From assembly GCA_017540825.1 (NCBI GenBank), contig JAFYAH010000052.1, positions 1-64,000 of the forward strand: a stretch of DNA of 64,000 nt, written 5' to 3'. Positions 28,194-40,100 of this stretch are shown here, piece after piece (position 1 is the first letter of the stretch; each line of letters starts with the position of its first letter). The notes below the pieces were generated by a model that had not been told where the DNA came from, searched no databases, and was given only the letters and a program-made list of their open reading frames with translations. The DNA is from Candidatus Methanomethylophilaceae archaeon (GTDB taxonomy: Archaea; Thermoplasmatota; Thermoplasmata; Methanomassiliicoccales; Methanomethylophilaceae). The translations under genes and the position numbers were made by a program.

Positions 28194-29924
28194 GTGCCCA
28201 CGCTGAGCTGGATAGGGAAGGAGAGGATAGTCAACCACCACAAGGAGGTCCCGTTCCACTCCCTGAAGAAGATTTACTCGTTCCCGGACGAGGGCCCTTC
28301 CGACGGTGGCGAGGGGAGGAACCTCGTCATACACGGGGACAACCTCTACGCCCTCAAGTCCCTCCTCCCCGAGTACGAGGGGAAGGTCGACCTCGTCTAC
28401 ATAGATCCCCCCTACAACACGGGCAACGAGGGATGGGTGTACAACGACAACGTCAACGACCCCAGGATCAGGAAGTGGCTGGGAGAGGTCGTGGGCAAGG
28501 AGGGCGAGGACATGACCCGCCACGACAAGTGGCTGTGCATGATGTACCCCCGGCTCAGCCTTCTCCGTAAGATGCTGTCGCCGAGGGGATCGATATTCAT
28601 CAGCATCGACGACACAGAATATGCCAATCTCAAGTCCGTCTGCGACGAGATCTTCGGCTCCTCTTGCTTCGTCTCCAACATATCCTGGCAGAGGACGTAC
28701 TCCACTCGCAACGACTCCAAGGGCATAGTGAACGAGGTGGAGCACATCCTGGTCTACAGCCGCGAGCCAGGATGGACACCGAACAAATTGCCTCGTACTG
28801 AAGAGATGGATTCGATTTACAAGAATCCTGACAATGATAATGTGCCTTGGGCTAGTGATAATCCATTTGCGCCAGGTGCAGCTACCCACCAGGGCATGGT
28901 ATATGCTATCCAGCATCCGTTTACAGGAGAGATGATTTATCCTTCAAACGGTCGTTGCTGGACGTTCAGCCAGGATCAGATGCTGGATTATATGGAAGAA
29001 TGGACTAGTTATGAACTCAAAGATCTGGATGATGCTGTGGAGCGTGCCAGAATATGCGGCGTCGATCCCTCGGATGTTCGCAGCGATATTAAAGCCATCG
29101 TTTTATCTAAGCCATTGAATGAAGCAGCTAAAGATGCTAAAAAAATACTGGATAGGGGGAGATGGCCACGCTTTTATTTTACAAAAAATGGAAAAGGTGG
29201 CATCCGCAGGAAGACCTACCTAAGCAATGTCGGAGGGAAACCCCCGACCAATTACTGGCCATACTCAGAAGTTGGTCATACCGACGAGGCAAAGAAAGAG
29301 ATCCTGTCGATTTTCGACGGCAAGGCGGTGTTCGACACACCCAAGCCAACCCGTCTCATTGAGCAGATTCTCAGGGTCGCGACCGACAAGGACTCCATAG
29401 TACTCGACTCGTTCGCAGGTTCCGGGACCACAGGCCATGCGGTCCTGAGGGCAAACAAGGCAGACGGCGGACATCGCAGGTTCATCATGATCGAGATGCT
29501 GGACTACGCGGAGGACGTCACGGCCGAGAGGATGAAGCGTGCCATAATAGGATACCAGAAGGAGCCGGGCATCCCTGGGTCCTTCGACTACATGGTCCTA
29601 GGCGACCCCCTCTTCGACGACCAGGGCTACATCGCGGATGACATCGACGCCGAGGTCGTCCGCAGATATATATGGTATTCGGAGACCAGAACGCAACTCG
29701 GTATCAATGGAGACGGGCATTATCTGGGGAAGTGCAACGGCTGCGCCTATTACCTGATGTTCGATAAAGACGGAGAGACCCGGCTGGACGAGGAATACGC
29801 TAAGCATCTCACCCCCTCCGAATCCTATGTCATATACGCCGACTCGTGCACCATGTCCAAAGATGAACTCGTCAAGAGAGGGATTACCTTCAAGAAAATC
29901 CCTCGGGACATCCCGAGGATATGA
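28194..29924 (+). CDS. mod: type III restriction-modification methylase (Mod)
   Basis: 576 residues from GTG 28194, preceded by GGAGGA. A beta-class adenine-N6 methylase: catalytic motif DPPYNTGNEG (residue ~67) precedes the SAM-binding motif FAGSGTTGHA (~407). The segment between, about 28785-29290, is visibly more AT-rich than either flank and matches the target-recognition region. It pairs with the Res gene nine bases downstream. Mod sets the sequence specificity and methylates one strand. The gene follows DUF4420 by 12 bases, so the type III pair is fused to the MORC/Z1 block in one operon. Confidence 0.92.
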   Translation: MPTLSWIGKERIVNHHKEVPFHSLKKIYSFPDEGPSDGGEGRNLVIHGDNLYALKSLLPEYEGKVDLVYIDPPYNTGNEGWVYNDNVNDPRIRKWLGEVVGKEGEDMTRHDKWLCMMYPRLSLLRKMLSPRGSIFISIDDTEYANLKSVCDEIFGSSCFVSNISWQRTYSTRNDSKGIVNEVEHILVYSREPGWTPNKLPRTEEMDSIYKNPDNDNVPWASDNPFAPGAATHQGMVYAIQHPFTGEMIYPSNGRCWTFSQDQMLDYMEEWTSYELKDLDDAVERARICGVDPSDVRSDIKAIVLSKPLNEAAKDAKKILDRGRWPRFYFTKNGKGGIRRKTYLSNVGGKPPTNYWPYSEVGHTDEAKKEILSIFDGKAVFDTPKPTRLIEQILRVATDKDSIVLDSFAGSGTTGHAVLRANKADGGHRRFIMIEMLDYAEDVTAERMKRAIIGYQKEPGIPGSFDYMVLGDPLFDDQGYIADDIDAEVVRRYIWYSETRTQLGINGDGHYLGKCNGCAYYLMFDKDGETRLDEEYAKHLTPSESYVIYADSCTMSKDELVKRGITFKKIPRDIPRI

Positions 29925-29933
29925 GGCGATACC

Positions 29934-32588
29934 ATGGAACTGAAGCCTTACCAGCAGTCGGTAGTGGACGATTTCGGATTGTTCTGCAGCACCCTCCATG
30001 AAAGCGATAGCGCCGAGGAGGCATACAACCGGTTCTGGACTCAGAAAGGATACGTCATAGGGAAGGATGGGATCAAAGAGTTCAGCGACAATCTGACCAA
30101 CTCCGTCCGCATCTGCGCTAAGGTGCCCACCGCCGGAGGCAAGACGTTCATCGCTGTGTCTTCTATCAGGAGATTCTTCGATGTTTTCCCCAGGAAGAGG
30201 AAAGCGGTCGTCTGGTTGGCGCCTTCCGACGCGATACTCACCCAGACGCTGGACAATCTCCGCAACCCAGACCATCCATACAGGCAGAGGCTCAACGTCG
30301 ACTTCTCGGGCAGAGTCGAGGTCTACAATGTCGAAGAGCTGCTGAGCGGCCGGAACTTCTCTCCGTTCTCCATCGAAGACCAGCTGTCGATATTCGTTCT
30401 GAGCTACGACGTGCTCCGCGCGAAAAAGAAGGATTCCCGCAGGATGTACCGGACCAACAGCGTCATGCAGACCTTCGAGCTCGGAGAGAGGTACACCGAA
30501 TCCCCCATCGCAAATGCGGACACAGATTCGGTGATGGTGGGCCTCTACGACCTTGCCCCGCTGGTGATACTCGACGAGAGCCATAACGCTGGGTCGCCCC
30601 TCAGCAGGGAGATGCTGGAGAACCTCCATCCCACGATGGTCCTGGAACTCACCGCCACGCCCCTCAAGACAAGCAACATATTCTCGTTCGTCTCCGCCGG
30701 CCAGCTCAAGAAGGAGCATATGGTGAAGATACCGGCGCTGCTGTACCGCCGCGAGGACTCCGCCGATGTTATCACCACCGCGCGCGACATACGTGACGAG
30801 CTGGAGAGGATGGCAATAAAGAACGAGGCCGACGCCGGCGTATACATCCGCCCCATAGTACTGTTCCAGGCTCAGCCGAAGACTAAGGAGGACGCCCAGA
30901 CGTACGACTACATCAGGAAGGTCCTCGTCGAGAAGTACCTCATCCCGGAGGAGCAGGTGGCGATAAAGACCAGCACGGTGAACGACCTCAGGAACGTCGA
31001 CCTCCTCTCCAGGGACTGCGAGATAAGGTACATCATAACCGTCAACGCCCTCAAGGAGGGGTGGGACTGCCCGTTCGCATACATACTGGCATCCCTAGCC
31101 AACAAGAATTCCAGGACGGATGTCGAGCAGATCATCGGCCGCATACTGAGGCAGCCGTTCGCCACCCGCAGCACATACTCCCCTCTGAATACATCATATA
31201 TACTGACATGCTCCAACGATTTCTCCGAAACAGTCAGGTCCGTCGGTCAAGCCCTGGTGATGGAGGGATTCAGCGAGAAGGACGCGCGCATAGTCAGGGC
31301 TACGTACACAAACCTGGACGACTACGGCCTTACAGGAAGCGGAAACGACGGACCCCAAAGCCCGGGAAGCCAAGGGCCCCACGCTCAGAACGATAATGCA
31401 GAGACGGGTGCCGAGGACACTCAGAACGGCGGGATGGGACACATCGAACCCCTAAATCCCGTGCCCGTTAGTCCTGGGCCCAAGCCGACGGTTCAAGAGG
31501 TCTTCGAAAAAGCCGAGGCAGAGGACAAGCATGCTGTGGAGGACCCTGAAGAGGACACCGTGCCTCCGACGGACTTCTTCGGGAAGAGCGTCAAAAAGGC
31601 GGTCATACGTCCCGAGTTCAAGCCCGAACTATCCGAGTTGAGAGTTCCGCGCTTCCAGATTTCCATGAGAGGGGGGTTCGACGAGGTCGATGTCAATGTA
31701 TTGATGACGTTCGGAAGGCTTATGGACGGTTTCAGGTTGTCCGCTTATGATCCAAACATAAGCTTCAATACTGTGGGCACCGAAATAGGTTATATCGACG
31801 TAGACAGGGACCGTGAAGACATCCTCAACTTCAGGCCCATGGAGAGGAGGGACAGGGAGCTCTTCAACCGGACGTTCCGCTCTGTCACTGACATCGACGA
31901 CCCCGCAGTCTCGGAATTCGTTCGCCAGGTGGTCAGACAGATCAACGACGATGCCGTATCCGACAAGCAACTAGCGAGGTTCGTGGAGGACGCCATATCG
32001 ATCAAGGACCTGGACACCATCAACTACCTTCGCAAGAACATAGGGTCGACAGCCAAACAGATACAGAACGCGGTGAGAGGTTTCAAGGAGCAGCATCGCC
32101 GCAAGGCATTTTACGATCTGAAAAACCTTGGAAAGATCAATTGTGGTATCGACGACGAGCCGTTCATATTTAAGAGGAGTTTCGACACCTGCAGGGCTGA
32201 CATGCCCTTCGCCAACTCCCTGTACACCTACGAGGAGAGAGTGGACGGGTTCGAGGCCGACGTACGCACCGCCATAGCCGGCAGCGCCAACGTGAGGTGG
32301 TGGCACAGGATAAGGCCTAACGATCCGGATGAGTTCCATCTGAACGGGTTCCTCAACCATTACCCCGACTTCGTGCTCATGACCAAGACCGGAAGACTCG
32401 TGTTCATAGAGTCGAAGGGGCAGCACTTGGATGGCGACGACTCCGGAAGGAAGTCGGACATGGGCGAGATATGGGACAACCTGACCGGCCCGGACTTCAG
32501 ATATTTCATGGTGTTCAAGTCCAAGGATTCTCGCGTGGAGAAGTCGATATCCTTGCCAGAACTAACCGATATCCTGGAGCAACTGTGA
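29934..32588 (+). CDS. res: type III restriction endonuclease (Res)
   Basis: 884 residues. The N-terminal SF2 helicase has Walker A VPTAGGKTFIA (~65), the DEAH-type box LDESHNAGS and motif III LTATPLK. Motifs V/VI follow (NALKEGWDCPFAYILA, QIIGRILRQPF). A Pro/Glu/Asn-rich linker of ~100 residues (~465-555) follows. The C-terminal nuclease carries a PD-(D/E)XK motif, HYPDFVLMTKTGRLVFIESKG (~805). Res needs Mod for target recognition, tracks along DNA using ATP and cuts near paired unmodified sites. All motifs are intact. It is the last gene of the block. Confidence 0.93.
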   Translation: MELKPYQQSVVDDFGLFCSTLHESDSAEEAYNRFWTQKGYVIGKDGIKEFSDNLTNSVRICAKVPTAGGKTFIAVSSIRRFFDVFPRKRKAVVWLAPSDAILTQTLDNLRNPDHPYRQRLNVDFSGRVEVYNVEELLSGRNFSPFSIEDQLSIFVLSYDVLRAKKKDSRRMYRTNSVMQTFELGERYTESPIANADTDSVMVGLYDLAPLVILDESHNAGSPLSREMLENLHPTMVLELTATPLKTSNIFSFVSAGQLKKEHMVKIPALLYRREDSADVITTARDIRDELERMAIKNEADAGVYIRPIVLFQAQPKTKEDAQTYDYIRKVLVEKYLIPEEQVAIKTSTVNDLRNVDLLSRDCEIRYIITVNALKEGWDCPFAYILASLANKNSRTDVEQIIGRILRQPFATRSTYSPLNTSYILTCSNDFSETVRSVGQALVMEGFSEKDARIVRATYTNLDDYGLTGSGNDGPQSPGSQGPHAQNDNAETGAEDTQNGGMGHIEPLNPVPVSPGPKPTVQEVFEKAEAEDKHAVEDPEEDTVPPTDFFGKSVKKAVIRPEFKPELSELRVPRFQISMRGGFDEVDVNVLMTFGRLMDGFRLSAYDPNISFNTVGTEIGYIDVDRDREDILNFRPMERRDRELFNRTFRSVTDIDDPAVSEFVRQVVRQINDDAVSDKQLARFVEDAISIKDLDTINYLRKNIGSTAKQIQNAVRGFKEQHRRKAFYDLKNLGKINCGIDDEPFIFKRSFDTCRADMPFANSLYTYEERVDGFEADVRTAIAGSANVRWWHRIRPNDPDEFHLNGFLNHYPDFVLMTKTGRLVFIESKGQHLDGDDSGRKSDMGEIWDNLTGPDFRYFMVFKSKDSRVEKSISLPELTDILEQL

Positions 32589-33170
32589 TTTTGGCCGGTC
32601 AGCCACTGAAGTGTCCCAGCCCTGATTAATGGGCCTCGCGCTCGTCACGTAGCCTCTCGTCCCATCCGTCGGATAGGATCGATCGGGCCGGGGGTTCGAC
32701 TCTTCTGGTCGATGGTCTGTCCGCCGATCGCCTCCTGGAATGACGGTGGAACCAGGGCCTGGTGGGCGCAAGGATGCTGCCCGGAGGGATGGGTGGGACA
32801 GGCCCTGGCGAAAGGAGGCTAACGGCCACCGGACGTAAATAGCTACGCGGATGAGCGAAGGGATCGCTCCGCTGTCCGCTCCCCGGGATTAGGCTACATG
32901 TCCGTGCCCACACATCTCTCGAAGCGACCTACCGGCCAAGGTAAAATGGCGAGCCCTCCGGGTCCTGATGGGCGATTTCAGTCCGATATCCAGGTAATAA
33001 CCGATTCAAATCTGACGAGAACCCTTCAGGACGCCCCAGGATCAGCGAGGAGTCGCGGAGGTGCTGCGCATCGGGGGAGGCCGCCGTCCGCCGGCACGGG
33101 GCGGTATACGAAGGCGATTTCCAGCATGGACGTATGATTTTTCATCAGATTGGCGAGAATTATCTGTTGA
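32589..33170. other. stretch without a supported gene
   Basis: It lies between Res and the McrC remnant. Frames are short and broken, and I see no RNA gene or repeat. It may be debris of an mcrB or the 5' part of mcrC. Confidence 0.35.
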
Positions 33171-33704
33171 TGTACTGGCGGGCACTCGGCCCAGCACTAC
33201 GGCGACCTGCTGGACATGTGCGCGGTCGTCCTGGACGGCTCCCACTCCCTGTACTCGGGGGACCACGTGTCGATTTCCCTCCTGTTCGACATGGACGTCC
33301 CATTCGAGAGGTGGGTGACGCACTGGGTCAGGAGGAACTGCCCGGAGGCCTCGGTGTCCGCGCAGGACCGCGGGGAGAGGCTGTTCGGCGAGTTCGACCT
33401 CAGGCCCGACATCGTCGTCAGGGACGGCGGCAGGACCTACGTCCTGGATGCCAAGTGGAAGGTATTGGGGGAGGGCGGTCGCGTGTCCCGGGGCGACGCC
33501 TACCAGATGTTCGCATACATGTCGAAGTACGAGGGCTGCTCCGAGGCGTTCCTAGTGTACCCCAGGACGGAGGGCGAGCGGGACGCGGAGTACTCTGAGG
33601 GCGGGAAGGCCCTCCACGCCGTCTTCGTGGACCATTTCGACGGGGGCTCGATAGCTCCGATCCGCAATGTGACACATCGCGGACCAGCAACACGGACGCC
33701 CTGA
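33171..33704 (+). pseudogene. McrC remnant (C-terminal nuclease half)
   Basis: About 177 residues in frame between a TGA (33168-33170) and a TGA (33702-33704). The sequence HYGDLLDMCAVVL, FDLRPDIVVRDG, TYVLDAKWKVL, GDAYQMFAYMSKYEGC and AFLVYP follows the McrC PD-(D/E)XK core of McrBC methyl-directed restriction systems. The N-terminal half of McrC and the McrB GTPase are missing. The ATG at 33216 could give a 162-residue product, but without McrB it should not restrict DNA. It marks an earlier defence module replaced or eroded. Confidence 0.7.
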
Positions 33705-33758
33705 AGTCTCACCTTGCGGAACCGGGATGCGACGTCGACGGTTTCGACGTCACATCTC

Positions 33759-33857
33759 GTGCAAAAGGGTTCCCTTATGCAAGTCATTCGCAACCCTCCC
33801 TTCTGCAAGTGTTTTCCTCGGATTTAGCGACTCTTCTGCACGCCATCCCTTTTGCAC
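33759..33857. repeat. five copies of CCCTTNTGCA(A/C), one inverted
   Basis: Copies lie at 33759-33769 (inverted), 33772-33782, 33798-33808, 33831-33841 (CTCTT variant) and 33847-33857. The first and last are exact inverted repeats of each other. The stretch 33705-34133 has no supported gene, so these look like binding sites for a regulator or replication protein. Confidence 0.45.
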
Positions 33858-34133
33858 ATTATTCCAGGCGGATGCGGTTGCATCCCTCCAACATCCTAGG
33901 GCGCACCGATGGGGACCCGATTGTGCCTGATGTGCGGTACGGACCAGTATAACAAGGGCATTCTGGAACTGTAGACGACGGGATGGCATTTCTGGCCTGA
34001 CGTTACCGCAGGACTGGCGAACGAAGAGCGAAACGAGCCCCTTCGTCGAGCCATAAACCGGGCGACTCAAGCTGTCAGGCCACGGTTCGGCTCCTGCTAT
34101 GATGCTGTCTCACAGTGAGGCTGGATGAAGAGG

Positions 34134-34165
34134 TTCCGGCATCGTCGGCCGCTCCGATGCCGGAA
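34134..34165. terminator. hairpin downstream of the giant LRR gene
   Basis: TTCCGGCATCG (34134-34144) and its exact complement (34155-34165) enclose a 10-base loop, 34 bases past the stop codon of the minus-strand gene. A terminator or mRNA-stabilising role is inferred from position. Confidence 0.5.
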
Positions 34166-34198
34166 ATTGGTTTATAAGCCCGAAGGCTCGGTTCTGCT

Positions 34199-37100
34199 TC
34201 AGGATACGAGATGCAGGCTTCCGCCGGACCCTTCGAAGGAGTGGCCGGAGAGGCCTGTTGCTGTCCTGGGTACGGAGCTCCCGCCGTAGTAGAACTGCGT
34301 GCCGTAGAACGCGCTGCTCCCGACTTTGGCTAGATTCTCGGAGAACGTGACGCTCTCCAGGCCGGTACAGCCGGAGAACGCCTTGGTGCCTATCGACACG
34401 ACGTTCGACAGGTCCAGGGCCGAGATCGTGGTGCAGAGCCTGAACGCGCCGTCCGCGACGGAGGTCACGGGCACCTCGTAGCCGCTGAACACGACGGCCG
34501 ACGGGAGGGCCGAGACTTCGCCGACGAATCTAACCGCAGAGGCAGCCAGCGGGTCCGAGGACGTCAGCACGTACTTCACGCCACCGGAGACCAGCTCGTC
34601 TCCGACCTCGGGGAGGGCGGGGCGGAGCTTGCCGCCCGTCTTCTCAAAGATCGTTCCCGCGAGGTCTTCGGCGGCAGTCAGCCTGGTGGCCCCGTCCGCC
34701 CCGTACAGCTTCACGCCGTACAGCGCGCTGGTGCCGATATGGGAAAGGGATCCGGAGAAGGATATCCTTTCGATCGCCTTGCAGTTGAAGAGGGCGTAGT
34801 CGTCGAGGCGTTCTACGCTTGGCATCTCGACGCTGGACAGCCCGGAGCATTCGGAGAACGCCCTGTTTCCGACGGTTAGGACCCCTCCGAGGTCTGCGGT
34901 GGTGAGGGCGGCGCATGCGCGGAAGGCCCTGTCGCCTATGGCCACGACGTCCAGCGCGTATCCACCGTATTCGACCGTCCTCGGGACGACGAGGTCGACA
35001 ATCCCTCCCTCGTATCCCGTGACGACGGCCGTCCCGTTCGATGCAGAGTATTCCAAGCCGTCAACGGAGAACGAGGCCGTCTGCCAGAGCTTCCCGTCGG
35101 CGCCCTCGAAGGTCCCGCTCGCCGAGAACTCCGCCTTCTGGCTGATGAGGGATCCTCCGAGGTCGTAGAGCTTAACGCCGTAGAACGCGTTCCTGCCGAT
35201 TGACTCCAGGGAGCCGGGCAGGCTGATGCTCTGAAGCGCCCTGCACTCGCTGAACGCGCTCGCGCCGATGGCCTTCACCCCCTCCTCGACCACGAGGGTC
35301 CTGAGTTTGGCGCAGGAGTAGAACGCGTAGCCGCCCAGGGACTCCAGCGTACCGGGTATGGTCAGGGTCGTGAGGCCTTTGCAGTACGGGAACGCCTTGT
35401 AGCCGACGGACGCAACGGTGGACAGGTCCAGGGTCTCCACGCCGTTGTTCTTGTAGAACGCGTTCCTCTCTATGACGGCGCCGGTCCCGGTGAAGGACAC
35501 CGACTTCATCCTGACGCACGCGCTGAACGCGCTCGGCTCCAGGACCACGCCGTCCCCGGGTATGGTCAAGGACGTCAGCCTCTTGCATCCGTAGAAGGCG
35601 TAGGTGCCGATCCGCTCGACGGTGTCGGGGACCTCAAGGGAGGTTAAGGAGGAGCAGTTGGCGAACGCCTTCTGGCCCACCTCCGCGACCGAGCCCAGGT
35701 CGACCGACGCGAGCGTCCCGCATCTGTAGAACGCCTTGGAGGCTACGGAGACCACCCTCGCATCCCTGCCCCAGACCTTCACCGAAGCCGGGACGACGAC
35801 GTCTGAAGGGGACCCCTCGTAGCCCACAAGGGTCGCGGACAGCGGGTCGAGGGACGTGATCTCGTAGACCAGCCCTGAGGCGCGGACCTGCGTCCCGACA
35901 CCGTTCGGCGTGACGACGGCGGTCAACGACAGATTGCCCTGGACAACGAAGCGATACTCCGAGTCGGAGGACAGGAACACGTCCCCGTCATACCATCCCT
36001 CGAAGACGCAGCCCGCCGCGGGCTCCGCAGAAACGACGGCCTCGGCGCCGGGCAGATACCAGCCGGAACCATACACCAGACATGCGTCCGAATCGGAGGC
36101 GGATACGGATACCCCATAGGCCATCGAGAGGACCTTGTCCCCGGAGCCAAGAAAAGTATGGCCCGCAAGAGCTGTTGGCGTATGGCTCAGCATCTCGCCA
36201 CTATATCCTCTAAAAACCAAATCTCCGAATGCGCCATACCAGATATTAGTCACGCCCTCAGGGATAGAAAGGGAGGAGAGGGAGGAGCATCCCCCGAACG
36301 CATAGTTCCCGATGGAGGTCACGCCCTCGGGGATAGAAAGGGAGGAGAGGGAGGAGCATCCCCCGAACGCATAGTTCCCGATGGAGGTCACGCCCTCGGG
36401 GATGTGGACGGAGGACAGGGCGGAACACCCATAGAAAGCGCCGCCCCCGATGGAGGTCACGCCCTCAGGGATAACGACCTCTGACGCGCCGGAACCAGCA
36501 GCTAATGCCACAAAATTCTGCCCGTTAAGGAGCATGACGCCATTGACTATTCCCTCGTATTCTCCTTCGAACCTTTCCAAGGAGGAGCATCCAAAGAAAG
36601 CGCCATCCTTGATAGTAATCACAGAGGACGGAATAGATATGGAGGGGAGGGAGGAGCATCCCCGGAACGCATCGGAGCCGATGGAGGTCAAAGAGGGCGG
36701 GACATGTACGGAGGAGAGGGAGGAGCATCCCCAGAACGCAAAGTCCCCGATGGAGGTCACGCCCTCAGGGATGTGGACGGAGGAAAGGGCGGAACACCCA
36801 TCGAACGCGTAAATCCCGATGGAGGTCACGCCCTCAGGGATGTGGACGGAGGAAAGGGCGGAACACCCGTGGAAAGCGCCGCCTCCGATGGAAGTCACGC
36901 CTTCAGGAATAACAACCTCTGATACGCCAGAGCCGACGGCGAAAGCCACGACAGAACTCCTGTACAGAAGCATGACGCCATTGACTATTCCCTCGTATTC
37001 TCCTTCAAACCTTTCCAAGGAGGAGCACAACCAGAATGCGAAACTCCCTATGTGGGTCACGGAGGAAGGGATGGAAACTGAGGATAGGGCGGAGCATCCC

Positions 37101-40100
37101 CAGAACGCATAACTCCGTATGGAGGTCACGGAGGAAGGGATGGAAACTGAGGATAGGGCGGAGCAACCATGAAACACGTAACTCCCTATGGAAGTCACGC
37201 CATCGCCAATGATTACGGTTACGACATCCTTACAATGCGCCCCCCACGGGGTAGAGTTCGAATTCCAATCCGCCATAGGTCCAGTCCCTTCAATAATCAA
37301 CACCCCTTGGTAATCCAACGTCCAAGTCAGGTTGTCTCCGCAGATCCCCGAATCGACGGTTGTCGCAAGTTTCACCGTCAGCGTTCCAGAGACGTACTCG
37401 AAGACATAGTCCCTCGCGGACCCTCCGGAAGGCGCCAGCAGGCGGCTGCCGACGGAAAGATTGTCATTCACAATCGTTGGCGCGTTGTAGCCGGATGCGG
37501 TCGACGCAGACTCGCCGCCGACGAACCCCGTGACGGAGACCTCGTAGGCAGGCGAGCTTCCTTCGAAGATTGTCTCGCCGACGTACACAGCGGTCAGGAC
37601 GGCCTTGGATATCTCCCATTCCACGTGCTTGGGCGCGGAAGTGCCGTCATCCCAGACACATCCTTCGTCCGGAGTCAGGACGGCCGTGTACGTCCCGGCA
37701 CCGGTGGCGCTGCCGCCCTCTAACGTGTATCCCGCCCCCGATGGCACGCCCGTCTGTTCCTCGCCGTTATAAACGAGGCCGAAGACGGGGGACGGCGCAT
37801 CGATGCTGCACTCGAACATGGCGATCACAGCGACATCACCGACGACAGTCTCGACAGGAACTTCCCATCCGACGAAGCGGTACGCGTACTGGCCGTCGCC
37901 CTCGGACGGGATGGCGACTGAATCGCTCCTCCCCGCCACGGTGAAGGCGCCGCCGGCGGTGGACAGGGCGGTTCCGTAGGGGACGCCCTCGAACCTGTCG
38001 ACCGTGACGGACCCGAACCCGGCGGGCTGCGAGACGACGCTGACCGTGTACTCGTTGACGACCCTCTCGAAGACTGCCGTGACCGTGCTGTCCCCGGTGA
38101 CGGAATGCTCGGGGATCTCCCATCCGACGAAACGGTAGGTGTACTGCGCGTCGGCCGGGGAGGGGACCGCGATGGACTGGGTGCCAGCGACGGTCAGGAC
38201 ACTGCCGGACGCGGTGATGCTGTCTCCGAAGACGGCGGCGACGGAGTCGACGGTGACGGTCCCCATGCCTTCGGTGACGATGCTTATAACGTATTCGAGA
38301 TGCCGAACCATCCTGCCGCTCTCGTCGGAATGGAATGTGCTCCCCTCGAGAGTGCCTGCTGAGACCGGCACAGACGTCCCGTCGGGCTCGGCGAACTCCA
38401 GACCGCTGAACGCGCTTTCGCTGATGGCTCCGAGATCGTCGCCGAACTCTATGGATTCCAGCGACGAGCAGCCGTGGAATGCGTAGCTGCCGAGGGACGA
38501 GCCGCTGAGGACGGACAGGATGGCCAACTCCTTGCATCCTGCGAACGCCGAGCTTCCGACGTCTCCCCTGACAATTACCGAATCGATAGGGCACCTCGCG
38601 AACGCTTTGGCCCCGACCTCCGTCACGGACCCCAGATCCAACGATGTCAACGACCCGCAGTTATAGAACGCCTTGGAGGCGACGGAGACCACCTGTGCCT
38701 CCCAGCCCCCGACTTCGACGCAGGCCGGGACGGCGACGTCTGTAGGGGACCCTTCGTAGCCCACGAGGGATGCGGACAGCGGATAGAGGGACGCTACTTC
38801 GTACACCAGCCCTGACGAGATGAAACGGTCCCCGACGTCAGCCTCGATCAGCACGCCAGTGACCGAGAGTATCGTTCCGCTGCCTTCGTAGCGGTATCCT
38901 GGGGCCGGGACAGGATCGGAGCTCCCATCCGGATAGACGAATGAGTACCCGATGAACGCGGACGGGGAGACGTGTCCGACCGAGGCCGATATCTCCACGC
39001 TCTCTATCCCTGGGCAGCCTGAGAAGGCGTGATCCCCCACGCTCGTGATCCCATCGCCTATCAGGACGGACCTGACGTCCATGCCGCCCCAAGGCGGCGA
39101 CACGTCGAAATCGAGCATGGGGCCTTCGCCGTAGATGGTGATCTCCCCCTCGCGGAACTCGAAGAGGGCATGGGGCCCAGCCTTCCCCTCCGCCGTGAAA
39201 GATGCCCTGAGCAGGACGTCCTCTGACGCCACGACGGTGCGCTGGCCCCATCCGTCGAAGGAGAACTCCACGCCGCTGCGCCCTTCCTTGTTCACCGCGG
39301 GGAGCACGACCTCGGAGCCTTCGGACACGGTCCGATGGTAGAGCGCGCTCCTGACTATGAGGCCGCCCATGGCGCATTCCTCCGCGGAAACCCAATCCGG
39401 GTCCTCGATGCGCCCTCCGTCGGCGTCTATGGAGATCGTGTGCATGGCCCTCAGAGACAGCGGGCTCCCATCGAGCTCGAATACGCCGGGCATCGACCTG
39501 AAGTACCCCCACGTTACCGCGGACCCGTTCCTCAGGAGCACCGCCGTCCCGTCGTCCAGTTTGTCGGCAAGGAACGCGTCGCACCCGGAACCGCTACTGT
39601 AGAATCTCTGTTCTCCGAAAAGCGAGGGCGACAGCTTGGGCATCGACACGGACTCGAGGGAAGTGCACCCGGAGAACGAGCCTTTGCCCATGCAAATGCT
39701 GGAGAGGTTGGTATCGGAATCGGCGAGTATCGTTACCGTCCTGAGGCCGAGGTCGGCGTAGAACGCCCCCGCCCTCGTCTCCGTGACGTTGGGCCCCAGG
39801 GTGAGGTGCTCGAGGGAACCGACGCCGACGAATGCGTTGGACAGAATGACGCATCTGACGTTGATCTCGAGGGATCCGCCCGGTATCTGAATCCCGGTCG
39901 GGCACAGTATGAGCTCGTAAGCTCCCCCCGAGGCTCTCTTGTACAGGATCCCGCCGATCACTTCCAGATATTGGTTGGCTCCCAGCGATATCCCGCTTAT
40001 CCCCGGTATGCCGGAAAGGCTCCCCTCCGCCACGTCCGAGACGTCGTCGCCTATGCGGAGGACGCCTCCGTCGAGTGCGACGGACGACGGGCATGCGGAA

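Noticed and set aside
32680-32770. A GGTTCGA-containing stretch that hints at a tRNA T arm
   Set aside because: No matching acceptor or anticodon stem could be drawn around it.
33171-33704. The McrC frame treated as another UAG-readthrough case
   Set aside because: The upstream stop is TGA, the N-terminal half is missing and no McrB is present, so it is a true remnant.
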